This document shows, one piece after another, positions 9,613 to 18,218 of a DNA stretch of 64,000 bases. The stretch is from Salipaludibacillus agaradhaerens (GTDB lineage Bacteria; Bacillota; Bacilli; Bacillales; Salisediminibacteriaceae). Position numbers and translations under genes: made by a program. Where the stretch lies: the NCBI RefSeq assembly GCF_002019735.1, contig NZ_KV917378.1:4180869-4244868 (forward strand), read 5' to 3'. Within the stretch, counting starts at the first letter, position 1. Each line of letters begins with the position of its first letter. The notes beneath the pieces are model-generated. The model was not told where the DNA came from. It saw only the letters and a program-made list of their open reading frames with translations, and did not search any database.

Positions 9613-9641
9613 ATAATAATGAGAATCATTATCAATGTCAA
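9613..9641 (-). promoter_or_regulatory. Sigma-A promoter of the haem operon with Fur box 2
   Basis: On the minus strand, TTGACA (9641-9636), a 17-bp spacer and TATTAT (9618-9613). A second Fur box, AATAATGAGAATCATTATC (9615-9633), covers the spacer and -10 region. Tandem Fur sites over -10 and the start predict tight repression by iron-loaded Fur. Confidence 0.9.
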
Positions 9642-9994
9642 GATAATAATTATTAGTTAAGAAGATAGCTAGATTAAGGTAATAAAAAGCAGTAGAAGCA
9701 TGTAAATGCAGGTTTTATGTAAGGAGTATGACCAGTGGCCATCATTCATTCCCTTATTTAACATGTTTAGCATTGTAAAAACAATTAAATTGTGAGTAAG
9801 GATTCTATAGTAGAGAAGTTAAAACTACGGTGGAGACTACTATTACTATATATGGCGTCCTTAACATGTTGGTTAATATAGATATTTTAAAAAGGTCTAT
9901 AGTAATTCCTTAGGGAACAAAGTGTTGTGGTTTAATGTTTAAATGATAATGCTCAACGTCGATCAAAAATATCGGGAAAATTTAGAATTTAGTG
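9642..9994. other. Gene-free stretch between Fur promoter and leader promoter
   Basis: AT-rich with no convincing gene. A 16-codon ORF starting at ATG 9729 has its AAGGAG only one base from the start, so it is not supported. Confidence 0.5.
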
Positions 9995-10023
9995 TTTACT
10001 TTTTCAAATATTAGCGTTATGAT
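9995..10023 (+). promoter_or_regulatory. Sigma-A promoter for the leader/attenuator
   Basis: TTTACT (9995-10000), 17-bp spacer, TATGAT (10018-10023). Transcription would start near 10030, about 35 bp before the leader ORF. Confidence 0.75.
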
Positions 10024-10064
10024 TATAACTATATTTACCAACATTACCAAAGGAGGCGAATCAC

Positions 10065-10166
10065 ATGATGACAATTAGTTTGCAATGTACTCAGTTAGAT
10101 GTTAACTCATATATGTCTCATCATCGGTCTGCCTTTGGTAGAGAGCCTTCTTGTTTATTGAGATAA
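10065..10166 (+). CDS. 33-codon leader peptide with attenuator pairing segment
   Basis: ATGATG with RBS AAAGGAGGCG encodes a 33-residue peptide starting MMTISLQCTQLDVN and ending GREPSCLLR. It resembles no protein I recognise. Codons 20-24 contain 10123-10134, a perfect 12-bp complement of the 5' arm of the terminator at 10202-10232. That is the arrangement of a translation-dependent attenuator: a ribosome over this segment permits the terminator, while early stalling frees it to form an antiterminator. No enzyme, transporter or rRNA methylase gene follows; the next gene is the yrzI-like ORF at 10419, after another terminator. Confidence 0.65.
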   Translation: MMTISLQCTQLDVNSYMSHHRSAFGREPSCLLR

Positions 10167-10201
10167 AGGTTCTTATCTATCTTATATAAAGCACATTAAT
10201 T

Positions 10202-10236
10202 AGGCAGACCGATCAATACTATCGGTCTGTCTTTTA
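10202..10236 (+). terminator. Attenuator terminator
   Basis: A 12-bp stem, AGGCAGACCGAT (10202-10213) with 10221-10232, a 7-nt loop and a TTTT tail. The 5' arm also pairs perfectly with 10123-10134 inside the leader ORF. Confidence 0.85.
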
Positions 10237-10315
10237 TTAGTTAGGAAATGTCACAGCTTTTCTAACTACATTAACAACTGGGTAGTGCTTTTAAAAAGCT
10301 CTTCCAATTGCTAAA

Positions 10316-10347
10316 AAAGAGACCAACATGTCGTGGTCTCTTTTTTT
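10316..10347 (+). terminator. Second terminator before the yrzI-like gene
   Basis: AAGAGACCA pairs with TGGTCTCTT and is followed by a long T run. Read-through of the attenuator would meet this hairpin next. Confidence 0.8.
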
Positions 10348-10418
10348 ATTTCAAAGTATCTAATTGAGTTTAAAGGGGGTGATAAGTATTAAATATGCTT
10401 AGAGGGAGGTGATAAATC

Positions 10419-10568
10419 ATGCTTTTTCATATTCTTTATTTTACAATTACTATTAAGCGAAGACGTTATACAAACAAAGAAACAGAACGCGAGCAGAGGA
10501 TAAATGAATGTCTTGAAAGGAAGCGACGCTTCGAAGACAAGTATTATGAATTTTTTAGAAATATGTAA
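10419..10568 (+). CDS. yrzI: YrzI-family small protein
   Basis: A 49-residue protein with RBS GGGAGGTG before ATG 10419. The N terminus MLFHILYFTITIKRRRY matches the Bacillus small YrzI family (hydrophobic start, TITIK, basic turn), and the rest is a charged helix (TNKETEREQRINECLERKRR). The function is unknown. In B. subtilis the yrzI mRNA carries additional tiny ORFs and is a substrate of the ribosome-associated RNase Rae1; a tiny ORF follows here too at 10607. Confidence 0.72.
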   Translation: MLFHILYFTITIKRRRYTNKETEREQRINECLERKRRFEDKYYEFFRNM

Positions 10569-10606
10569 TCAACTAAATCTTTTATTAAATGAGAGGAGGA
10601 AAAAAG

Positions 10607-10678
10607 ATGAAAAGAAGAGCCTGTCAGTTAACCTGTGTGTACGCTGTATTTTTGCCAAAGGGGAAAGGGTTTGTTTAG
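10607..10678 (+). CDS. Tiny ORF (23 aa) downstream of the yrzI-like gene
   Basis: A very strong RBS (GAGGAGG, 7 nt before ATG) opens a 23-codon ORF starting MKRRACQLTCVYAVF. The RBS quality and position after the yrzI-like gene suggest it is translated. A Rae1-type regulatory ORF is an inference from the B. subtilis yrzI operon. I cannot assign a function. Confidence 0.5.
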   Translation: MKRRACQLTCVYAVFLPKGKGFV

Positions 10679-11333
10679 CAACCTAACTTTAAAGCAATTC
10701 TTAATCATTCAACAATGGAAACTCGTTGACTAAGAGCTAGGCAAAAAAACAAGAGCTTCATTTAACGACCGAAAGTGCCAGTTTTAAGGATAGATTAAAT
10801 GTTTCAAGTGGAAACTTAACTTCTAGAATTATTGACGATGACATGCGACAGCTAAAATAAAATTGGCCCCGGTTTAGTGTTTTTACTGGACCGCGGGCGT
10901 TTTTTAATTACTTTAAAATTAACAGCCTGAATTCTCATATCCACCTCATTTCAATTTAAATGGCTACCATTAATCCTTTAATCTTAATGGTGAGGTACGT
11001 CTCTTTTATAGTGATAATCAAAGGAGATAAACTCAAGGATGACTGTGGAATAATGATAGATAATAAAAGGTAGTTATAACAGAGATATGCTAAAAACGCC
11101 ATAACTCACTTATTAACAAAATTATTATAAAATATTTACAAAGTTAATAATAGGTTAATATGCCACCTAATTCGCCTATTTACTGTTAAACTTTCTTTGG
11201 AAGAATAGTATTCTTGTCTATCCAAAAACAGGCTTGAGCGTTTATATTATTTGAACTTTTAAAGAGTAAATGTCTTTGTGAGGTTAGTTTATAAGTACAG
11301 AGGACAATGTAAAGTGACTAGTTAAAAAGCAAG
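10679..11333. other. Gene-free stretch
   Basis: Contains the terminator at 10863-10905 and a palindrome ACCATTAA/TTAATGGT at about 10974-10999. I see no plausible gene. Confidence 0.5.
10863..10905 (+). terminator. Terminator-like hairpin
   Basis: An imperfect GC-rich stem (GGCCCCGGTTTAGT with ACTGGACCGCGGGC) followed by six Ts. It probably ends the yrzI-like transcript. Confidence 0.6.
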
Positions 11334-11360
11334 TTGAACTTTTAATTTGTTTGTTATAAT
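11334..11360 (+). promoter_or_regulatory. Promoter for the HAD gene
   Basis: TTGAAC (11334-11339) and TATAAT (11355-11360) with a short 15-bp spacer. The start near 11367 excludes translation from 11347. Confidence 0.55.
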
Positions 11361-11394
11361 CTTCCTATGTAAAGGAACAAGGAGGATGAATAAT

Positions 11395-12225
11395 GTGATA
11401 GAAAAGAGAGTATACATATTTGATCTTGATGGCACGTTGTACGAAGGTTCTGATCATTTCGATTTTTATGCAGATAGACTGTTAGCAGACGTCACCGAAG
11501 AATTTAAAGAAGCTTTTCAACAAGATTACATTAATATGAAAGATGGTCGGCATAATGTGATGATCGGTAAAGCATATGATGTGATAAGAGATATTGTCAT
11601 AACCGTTGATCCCATGACACTCCAAGCAATTGAAGCAAAAACATGGGAAGGTAAAGTTAGACCAGATATGTTGTCTTACTATGGGGACTCACCTCTCACC
11701 TTTGACTTTAAAAATATAGTGGCTATAGGTGATGGTTGGTGGTTGCCATTTGCTTGTGCAAAACATTATGGGGTGAAAGATTGCTACCCTCATTATTTGG
11801 AAACAAAGGCGTATATGGTGAGTGATTCCTTTAACCTACAGAAAATTTTTGGCCTGAAAACATTTCTAAAAGAATTGAAACAAAATCATCCTCTTGTTCT
11901 TATGACGAACAGTGATAAAGAAGATGTGCTTAGATTACTAAATGAATTAGACTTAAAAGGTATATTTGATCATATTATTTCATCTGCGAAAAAACCAACG
12001 TTAACGAGCCAGTTGTTTGAAGCATTAAAAAAGCAATATGAGCTTCCTTTTCAACAACTTGTATCTGTAGGGGATAATTTTATAAATGAGATTGCTCCGG
12101 CATTGATGCTTGACATGAAAGCAGTCTACATTTCCAGTCACCCGCATCAGACTTCTCATGCTAATTTATGGCATGTACAGCAAATAAGTGAATGGATCAA
12201 TTCAGATTGGGAAATATATAAATGA
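11395..12225 (+). CDS. HAD-family hydrolase
   Basis: A haloacid dehalogenase-type phosphatase of unknown substrate. Motif I FDLDGTLYEG holds the nucleophile and acid Asp at the N terminus, motif II is LMTNSD, motif III Lys is in SSAKKPT, and motif IV is VSVGDNFINE. I chose GTG 11395 because GGAGG at 11381-11385 is 9 nt upstream. ATG 11386 is possible with the weaker AAAGGA. Upstream starts precede the predicted transcript. It is monocistronic and convergent with ald. Confidence 0.85.
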   Translation: MIEKRVYIFDLDGTLYEGSDHFDFYADRLLADVTEEFKEAFQQDYINMKDGRHNVMIGKAYDVIRDIVITVDPMTLQAIEAKTWEGKVRPDMLSYYGDSPLTFDFKNIVAIGDGWWLPFACAKHYGVKDCYPHYLETKAYMVSDSFNLQKIFGLKTFLKELKQNHPLVLMTNSDKEDVLRLLNELDLKGIFDHIISSAKKPTLTSQLFEALKKQYELPFQQLVSVGDNFINEIAPALMLDMKAVYISSHPHQTSHANLWHVQQISEWINSDWEIYK

Positions 12226-12259
12226 CATAAGTAAGATACTTAATCCCATAAAAAGAACC

Positions 12260-12380
12260 TTTTTATCCCAGACACCTCGTCCGTAAAGCTCCCTACTCAA
12301 CAAAATAGATGGAAAGCGGTAAATCTATTGAGGCGGGAGCTAACGGCGGCTAATGTCCTGATTAAAGGTTCGTTGTATAA
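12260..12380 (+). repeat. Dispersed repeat, copy B (single-hairpin form)
   Basis: Has the first hairpin (CGTCCGTAAAG, AAAATAGA, AAATCTATTGAGGCGGGAG), TAATGTCCTGATT and the tail AAAGGTTCGTTGTATAA. The second hairpin is missing. A 10-bp perfect hairpin (12373-12382 with 12395-12404) overlaps its end and may help terminate the convergent genes. Confidence 0.88.
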
Positions 12381-12433
12381 GGTTTTTCTAAAAGCCTTAT
12401 ACAAAGGTTCAAAAAAACAAAACAAGATACTAA

Positions 12434-13552
12434 TTACATATTAAGGGCTTCTTCAACCGGTATATATGGATAGTTTAGATCTCGGGCAACAGCTTCATAA
12501 GTGACAAAGCCACTTGCGGTATTAACGCCTTTTACTAGAGCAGGGTTACTTTTAAGAGCGTGAGGTAGACCATAATTAGCAATTTGTAAAGCATAGGGAA
12601 CTGTCACATTAGTTAGCCCAATGGTGGATGTGCGCGGAACGGCGCCAGGCATATTAGCAACAGCATAATGAACCACATCGTACTTTGTATAAGTAGGAGA
12701 GTCATGTGTGGTTATTTTATCGACTGTTTCAACAATCCCACCTTGGTCAATAGCGACATCAACTATCACTGATCCTGGCTTCATTTCTTTCACCATATCC
12801 TCAGTCACTAACTTCGGTGCTTTAGCACCTGGAATTAGAACAGCTCCAATAACAAGATCGGATTCTTTCACGGCTTCTGCAATCGTTAACGGGTTACTCA
12901 TGAGAGTATTAATTTCAGTTCCAAAAATATCATCTAATTGTCGAAGTCTTTCGGGGCTTAAGTCCATAATAGTGACATCAGCACCAAGTCCCATTGCTAT
13001 TTTTGCTGCATTCGTTCCAACTACTCCCCCGCCAATGACAGTGACTTTACCTCGCTTAACCCCAGGTATACCTGATAGTAAAACGCCGCTTCCTCCTTTT
13101 GGTTTTTCAAGAAATTGCGCACCAATTTGGGAAGCCATTCGACCAGCAACTTCACTCATTGGAGTAAGTAGCGGTAATGTTCTGTTTATTTCGACGGTTT
13201 CATAGGCAACAGCTGTCACCTTTTTTTCTGTAAGAGCGTTTGCTAAAGGAGGGACAGCAGCTAAATGTAAATATGTAAAAAGGATAAGTCCTTCTCTAAA
13301 ATACTCGTATTCAGATGTCAATGGTTCTTTCACTTTCATAATCATATCGGAGTGAGCCCATAAAAGTGAAGGGTCATCGTATATTTTTGCTCCGGCAGCG
13401 AGGTAATCATCATCTGTAAATCCACTTCCTATACCTGCTGTTGTCTCAATCATGACTGAATGGCCCGCTTGGTTAAGAGTTAAAACCCCTGCTGGTGTGA
13501 GAGCCACACGATTTTCGTTATTTTTAATCTCTTTAGGTACCCCAATTTTCAT
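12434..13552 (-). CDS. ald: Alanine dehydrogenase
   Basis: A 372-residue NAD-dependent enzyme interconverting L-alanine and pyruvate plus ammonia. The start [18 protein letters not shown] is the family signature. Substrate-binding Lys75 (KVKEP) and catalytic His96 (YLHLA) sit at the canonical positions. The Rossmann motif VIGGGVVG and the late [11 protein letters not shown] block are intact, and the length is normal. RBS GGAGAG lies upstream. It is monocistronic on the minus strand; in bacilli it supports alanine use, anaerobic growth and sporulation. Confidence 0.96.
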   Translation of the reverse strand: MKIGVPKEIKNNENRVALTPAGVLTLNQAGHSVMIETTAGIGSGFTDDDYLAAGAKIYDDPSLLWAHSDMIMKVKEPLTSEYEYFREGLILFTYLHLAAVPPLANALTEKKVTAVAYETVEINRTLPLLTPMSEVAGRMASQIGAQFLEKPKGGSGVLLSGIPGVKRGKVTVIGGGVVGTNAAKIAMGLGADVTIMDLSPERLRQLDDIFGTEINTLMSNPLTIAEAVKESDLVIGAVLIPGAKAPKLVTEDMVKEMKPGSVIVDVAIDQGGIVETVDKITTHDSPTYTKYDVVHYAVANMPGAVPRTSTIGLTNVTVPYALQIANYGLPHALKSNPALVKGVNTASGFVTYEAVARDLNYPYIPVEEALNM

Positions 13553-13828
13553 ACGATCACTCTCCTCAAATTTAAGATATGATTTAGAAATGTTGGTTTA
13601 ACGCCTGTTTTTTTAAGACAGAATGTTTTTGTTCATTGTCTTTTGGTTAAAGTAATGGCGCAATAAGAAGTTTAAATCAAACCTATTGTAACGAAGTTCC
13701 TTACATTCTGCCACCTTTTTCAAGATAATTTCACACCTAATACAATTTTAAGATCATATATATAGTGATTCTATCAAGGGTTAGTGTCATTTTGAGAAGA
13801 CATTAGTCTGAGGGAGGTTTTGAATAAA
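13553..13828. other. ald upstream region
   Basis: AT-rich and without a plausible gene. It should hold the ald promoter, but I cannot pick one confidently. Confidence 0.4.
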
Positions 13829-13855
13829 AAATCAGAAACTCAAAAGAGCTTCTGA
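13824..13855 (-). terminator. Minus-strand terminator downstream of the KTSC gene
   Basis: On the minus strand, TCAGAAGCTC and GAGTTTCTGA form a stem with a TTTT loop and are followed by TTTTTTATTC. It lies beyond repeat copy C, so the KTSC transcript probably includes the repeat. Confidence 0.6.
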
Positions 13856-14027
13856 AAAGTTATCGTTTTTTAGAGACTAACTACGACTTGTGATTCGTTT
13901 AAGTATTATGGCGAGTGCTAAACGGAGGTGTACAAGCTACTAAGGAAGAATTGTATATTTTTGGATTATCAGATGCTTGATAGGCGAATCAATCATCATT
14001 CACTAGTCTGGTCTTCTTTTAAAGCGC

Positions 14028-14184
14028 TTTATCACAGATAATCGTCCGTAAAACGCCACCTCATCTAGAGCAGAGATAAATCTATTTAGGTGGGAGATAA
14101 AGGACGCTCGTGTCCTAATTCATTCAACTACCAATCAGTGGGGGAGGAACGAAAATACCCACTGATTGAAGGGGCGTTTTATCC
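14028..14184 (+). repeat. Dispersed repeat, copy C (full length)
   Basis: Full two-hairpin form: TTTATCACAGATAATCGTCC start, AAATCTATTTAGGTGGGAG, then CAATCAGTGGG pairing with CCCACTGATTG. It ends GGCGTTTTATCC, 20 bp past the stop of the minus-strand KTSC gene. Confidence 0.93.
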
Positions 14185-14205
14185 ATAACGAACACAATTA
14201 CTTAG

Positions 14206-14421
14206 TTAATTTGTAATTGTCCGAGCTGGATACCTGTCTTCAATTCTTCCATGGAAGAATTCCTGCATATCATTAGATGACATTAAGCCAACGTAATCAA
14301 TTTGATCGACTTCGTAAAAGATTAAATAACGCTCATCTTCCAATCGGACGTGAAGTTGTTTCTCTAACTCATCATACCCGATAGAACGAAAGTACCCTTG
14401 AGGAAATTCAGTAAATTCCAT
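14206..14421 (-). CDS. KTSC-domain small protein
   Basis: A 71-residue protein matching the KTSC domain: early FRSIGYDELEKQLHVRL, central YEVDQIDYVGLMSS, and C-terminal FFHGRIEDRYP. The family Lys-Thr-Ser-Cys positions are only partly kept (no Cys here). KTSC proteins are small and poorly characterised; related domains occur beside RNA or nucleic-acid enzymes. RBS AAAGGTG precedes the ATG. It stands alone. Confidence 0.8.
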   Translation of the reverse strand: MEFTEFPQGYFRSIGYDELEKQLHVRLEDERYLIFYEVDQIDYVGLMSSNDMQEFFHGRIEDRYPARTITN

Positions 14422-14943
14422 CTTAAATCACCTTTCTTTATAAAAAATCGTATTGTGCATGGAGGAGGGGTTAATGGACCATGAATATATTATGGAGACG
14501 TTGTATGTAGCTTACCCGTAATGAGATAGAACCAAACGATAAGATTTCCAGTAAGACCATGAGAAGTTGAAAATGTAGAGATTTTTTCTCATCGGAAGGT
14601 TTAGTACTAAGTAGCGTTAAGATGATAACAAAGACAATTTTTCTTTTTAAGGGAATAAGCGATGATCTAAACAATAACTAATAGGTAGTCTATATGTCGA
14701 ATATACAACCTAATATTAGACAAAAATCATGAAAAGACCTGATTTTTCGTGCTGGAATAACGAAAATGGTAAAAAAAACTTGCGTCTAAAGACTCAAAAA
14801 GCATAAAATGAAACAAAAGACGTGTAATCAAGCCATTATCAGGGAAGAAGTGTTTTAGGATTTATCTATTTCCCTGACGAAAAATCAATTTAAACATGAC
14901 TATCGTTTTAGTTTTATGGTATTTATCACTCAGGAGGGGGAAA

Positions 14944-16731
14944 ATGAGTAAACAGCTAAATAAAAAGAAGGTGCCTTCTATCAGTCAAAAATGGCTAGCA
15001 TTATTTAATAAAGAAGAGGAAGACCAATGTATAGAGAAAGATGAGGATATTTTACCTTATTGTTTAAAGCAAGCAATTGAAGAAGTCGCTTTAATTGTTC
15101 TTACAGATTTCAGTGGACGAATTGTATATATGAGTGACGAGTTATTGACAAAACTAGACTATCTATGGCGTGACGTGGATGGAAATCACTATATTAATCT
15201 TATTGATACTGCCTCAATGGAAGAAAATGTCAGAAAAAGCCTCCATGACGTGTTGCATGATGGTAAGAAAAGAACTATAGAGACGGTTCATCGAAAGAAA
15301 GACGGGACATCGGTTATTTTTGATACGACGTTCTTACCTCTTCCACAAAGTAAGCCTTCTCATGATCAACTTTTTTTAATATTACATCAAGATACGACAT
15401 TGTTGAATAAAGCAGAAGAATTGATAAATGATTTAGTTACTTTAGATTTGGCCACAGGATTGAGAAATCGTAAGCAATTTGATCAAGACTTAGCTAATTA
15501 TGTTAGAGAAACTGAAAATTCTAGGAAACAAATAGCAATCCTTTTCTTGGATCTAGACCGTTTTAAGTTTTATAATGATACGCTTGGCCATGTAACAGGG
15601 GACAAACTGATTGAAGCTATTTCTAAAGAGTTGAAGCTTTTTGAGAATAATGACGTCTCCGTTTACCGTTATGATGGGGATGAATTCACCGTTTTAATTA
15701 ATGAATCTAACATAGGCGATAGTGGTATGGAGCTTGCTAAAGCCATTTTAAATAGGTTTTTAAAACCCTTTGTTGTTAAGGGGAATGAATTATTTATCAC
15801 AGCCTCAATTGGGATCGCTCGGTGTCCAGAAACAGGAACGACCGCTAGCCAATTAGTGCAGCAAGCTGAGGCTGCCATGCATTATGCGAAAGAGCGAGGG
15901 AAAGGTGACTATCAACTTTATTTTCCATCTTTAAAAACGCATCATACTGAGAAGCTGCTCATAGAAACACGACTTCGGGAAGCATTGGGAAGTAATTCAT
16001 TTACTCTTTCTTATCAGCCTCAGATCGACCTTAAAAGTAAACAAGTAGTAGGGGTTGAAGCACTCATACGATGGGAAGATAACGTGTTAGGTAAGGTATC
16101 ACCAGTAGAGTTTATCCCCGTTGCTGAAGAGACAGGTCTTATCGTCCAAATAGGAGATTGGGTCTTGCAAGAGGCATGTCATCAGGCAAAGATTTGGTAT
16201 GATCAAGGGTTTCATCTCCGAATAGGTGTAAATATTTCTCCCATTCAGTTTCAAAGGCCTGATTTCGTTGAAAAGGTCAATGGGGTATTGCAAGAAACGG
16301 ATCTCCCTCCCAAATATTTAGACTTAGAGATAACGGAAAATGACCTTCTTTATAATCGTGACGAATGCTATAAAACGCTTAAGCGTTTAAAAGAGTCAGG
16401 TATAAAAATCTCGATCGATGATTTTGGAACTGGATATAGTTCTCTAAGCTATTTAAGACGTTTTCCTATTGACACTTTAAAGATTGATAAATCATTTATT
16501 AAAGAAGTGATTCAAAATATAAATGACCAGGCTATTGTCACGTCCATCATCCAATTGGCACATAATATGAATATGCGTGTCATTGCCGAGGGCGTGGAAA
16601 CGTCAGACATGGTAGCTTTTTTAAATGATAGAGAGTGTGATGAAATGCAAGGCTTTTTATATAGTATGCCCCTTAAGAAAGAGGATGTTATACCGTTTAT
16701 AAATAACACAGAACCTCAGAAGGTGCTTTAA
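14944..16731 (+). CDS. PAS-GGDEF-EAL cyclic-di-GMP protein
   Basis: A 595-residue cytoplasmic signalling protein with no membrane helix from the chosen start. A PAS sensor (about residues 45-160) is followed by a GGDEF domain whose active-site loop reads YDGDEF instead of GGDEF. The EAL domain is complete: EALIRW, NISPIQFQ, EITEND, DDFGTGYSSL, KIDKSFI and AEGVET. I infer mainly c-di-GMP phosphodiesterase activity, with the GGDEF domain possibly a GTP sensor. ATG 14944 is preferred because CAGGAGGGGG precedes it; the upstream in-frame ATG 14896 has no RBS. Confidence 0.92.
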   Translation: MSKQLNKKKVPSISQKWLALFNKEEEDQCIEKDEDILPYCLKQAIEEVALIVLTDFSGRIVYMSDELLTKLDYLWRDVDGNHYINLIDTASMEENVRKSLHDVLHDGKKRTIETVHRKKDGTSVIFDTTFLPLPQSKPSHDQLFLILHQDTTLLNKAEELINDLVTLDLATGLRNRKQFDQDLANYVRETENSRKQIAILFLDLDRFKFYNDTLGHVTGDKLIEAISKELKLFENNDVSVYRYDGDEFTVLINESNIGDSGMELAKAILNRFLKPFVVKGNELFITASIGIARCPETGTTASQLVQQAEAAMHYAKERGKGDYQLYFPSLKTHHTEKLLIETRLREALGSNSFTLSYQPQIDLKSKQVVGVEALIRWEDNVLGKVSPVEFIPVAEETGLIVQIGDWVLQEACHQAKIWYDQGFHLRIGVNISPIQFQRPDFVEKVNGVLQETDLPPKYLDLEITENDLLYNRDECYKTLKRLKESGIKISIDDFGTGYSSLSYLRRFPIDTLKIDKSFIKEVIQNINDQAIVTSIIQLAHNMNMRVIAEGVETSDMVAFLNDRECDEMQGFLYSMPLKKEDVIPFINNTEPQKVL

Positions 16732-16829
16732 TTATAATGGCAAACTAAGTTGAAGGGAAGGTAGGCGTTTTTTGAGGCCAGCTTCCTAAGGATTATAAAG
16801 TTGACATGACGATAAAAGACCTGTACAAG

Positions 16830-16854
16830 AACTCGCCTAAACGGTGAGTTTTTA
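16830..16854 (+). terminator. Terminator after the GGDEF-EAL gene
   Basis: AACTCGCC (16830-16837) pairs with GGTGAGTT (16843-16850) with one G-T pair, followed by Ts. Confidence 0.7.
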
Positions 16855-16979
16855 GTTTTGAGCTTTAAAAATGAAACCAAGCCAGATTATTTTACAAATA
16901 GACGATTTTAAAAAAGGTTTTTCGTTGAGATAAATAGAATTATTCTTTACACTAAAGGAAGCTTAAACTAAGGAGACAA

Positions 16980-17137
16980 TTTATCACAGATAACCGTCCG
17001 AAAAAACGCCCGCATCAAAATAGAGCTGAGATAAATCTATCTAGGCGGTAGATAACGATGTCCTGGTTGTCTCAACTGCCAATCAGTGGGAGAAGTACGA
17101 CGACCATTCCCACTCACACTGATTGAAGGTTTTTCTA
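16980..17137 (+). repeat. Dispersed repeat, copy D (full length)
   Basis: TTATCACAGATAACCGTCCG start, AAAATAGA/AAATCTAT arms, CCAATCAGTGGGAGAAG, CACTGATTGAAGG end. The GGACGCTAATG segment is shortened to GATG. It lies between the GGDEF-EAL gene and bdbC. Confidence 0.92.
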
Positions 17138-17257
17138 TGGTAAAGGCCAGATTCGTACTATTGGGAAGCGCCTTTAATCTTTTGCAAAAAAGCGATTTTT
17201 TGGATACATTAATTATTAAGAAATGAAAGAACTATTAAACGAAAAGAGGGACTAAAG

Positions 17258-17689
17258 TTGACTGCTGCAAAAAAGGTTGAGTATCTACTTTTAGGAGCTT
17301 GGGGAATGGCTTTAATCGCGACACTAGGCTCTTTATATTTTTCTGAAATTCAGCGATACGTAGCATGTGAATTATGCTGGGTACAACGTATATTTATGTA
17401 TCCGTTAGTTGTTACGCTCGGTATTGCAGCTGTCAAAAAAGATGCTAAGCAAGCGTATTATACGTTGCCATTGACAGTGATTGGAATGGGGGTTTCTTTA
17501 TATCATTATTCTGTACAAAAGCTATCCTTTTTAGCTGAGGCAGGGGAAGCATGTGGTTATATCCCATGTAATTATGAATACATCAATGTTTTTGGCTTTA
17601 TCACAATTCCATTTCTTGCTTTAACAGCTTTTACTATTATTTCTATCCTCATGATTATGACGATTAAAACTACAAGGAGTGACAAATAA
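17258..17689 (+). CDS. bdbC: Disulfide bond formation protein BdbC (DsbB family)
   Basis: A 143-residue quinone-reducing membrane protein with four helices that reoxidises an extracytoplasmic thiol oxidase. Two Cys pairs are present: Cys37-Cys40 (CELC) in the first outer loop and Cys99/Cys104 (CGYIPC) in the second. The start is a TTG with AGAGGG upstream. The stop is directly followed by the ATG of the thioredoxin-like gene, so the two are co-translated partners. A BdbD-type protein is absent; the thioredoxin-like protein takes its place in the operon. Confidence 0.92.
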   Translation: MTAAKKVEYLLLGAWGMALIATLGSLYFSEIQRYVACELCWVQRIFMYPLVVTLGIAAVKKDAKQAYYTLPLTVIGMGVSLYHYSVQKLSFLAEAGEACGYIPCNYEYINVFGFITIPFLALTAFTIISILMIMTIKTTRSDK

Positions 17690-18163
17690 ATGAAAAAACT
17701 CATTATTTTTGGGAGTATTATTGTGGTGTTATTTGGTGCTATCGGTTTTCTAACGCATTATCAAAACACCCAGACAGCTCAAGGCAACCCGTTTGGAAAG
17801 AAGACTCTTCATAATGAAACAGTTGAGCAATTGGATGATCCTCTGTATCAAAATATTATTCTCCCAGATGAATTAGAGGACAAGCTTGCTAATGGCGAAG
17901 ATGCGACTATTTATTTTTATAGTGGGCGATGTGAATACTGTAATTTAGCTACGCCAATACTCGTCCCTAAGGCAGAAGAAATGGGTGTAGACTTACAATT
18001 ATTTAACCTGTTAGAATTCGAAGAAGGTAGGAATGACTATAATATTCGAGCGACACCTATGGTTGTTCATTATGAAAATGGAGAGGAAGTAGCCCGGGTA
18101 GAAGGTAAGCTAGAGGCAGAGGGCTATGAACGTTTCTTTGAAGAAGTTGTTTTAACAGATTAA
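17690..18163 (+). CDS. Membrane-anchored thioredoxin-like protein
   Basis: A 157-residue protein with one N-terminal membrane anchor (residues 3-22) and an extracytoplasmic thioredoxin fold: FYSGRCEYC with Cys81/Cys84, then ATPMVVHY holding the cis-Pro. It is probably the thiol oxidase or carrier served by BdbC, whose gene ends on the previous base. CEYC is unlike the CPxC of BdbD, so its redox role is inferred from the operon. Confidence 0.82.
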   Translation: MKKLIIFGSIIVVLFGAIGFLTHYQNTQTAQGNPFGKKTLHNETVEQLDDPLYQNIILPDELEDKLANGEDATIYFYSGRCEYCNLATPILVPKAEEMGVDLQLFNLLEFEEGRNDYNIRATPMVVHYENGEEVARVEGKLEAEGYERFFEEVVLTD

Positions 18164-18218
18164 ACAGTGTCTTATTTAGGAATACTAAAGGTAAGTACTA
18201 ACTAGCAAGGAGGAGCCT

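Noticed and set aside
10863-10905. T-box riboswitch (GGACCGCGGGCG resembles the T-box sequence)
   Set aside because: The sequence runs directly into the T tract as the 3' arm of a terminator, there is no specifier stem, and no aminoacyl-tRNA or amino acid gene follows.
12708-13205. 165-codon ORF antisense to ald
   Set aside because: Fully within a strongly conserved enzyme gene; its composition mirrors the sense codons.
14471-14674. 67-codon minus-strand ORF
   Set aside because: No RBS, no family resemblance, and composition like random AT-rich sequence.
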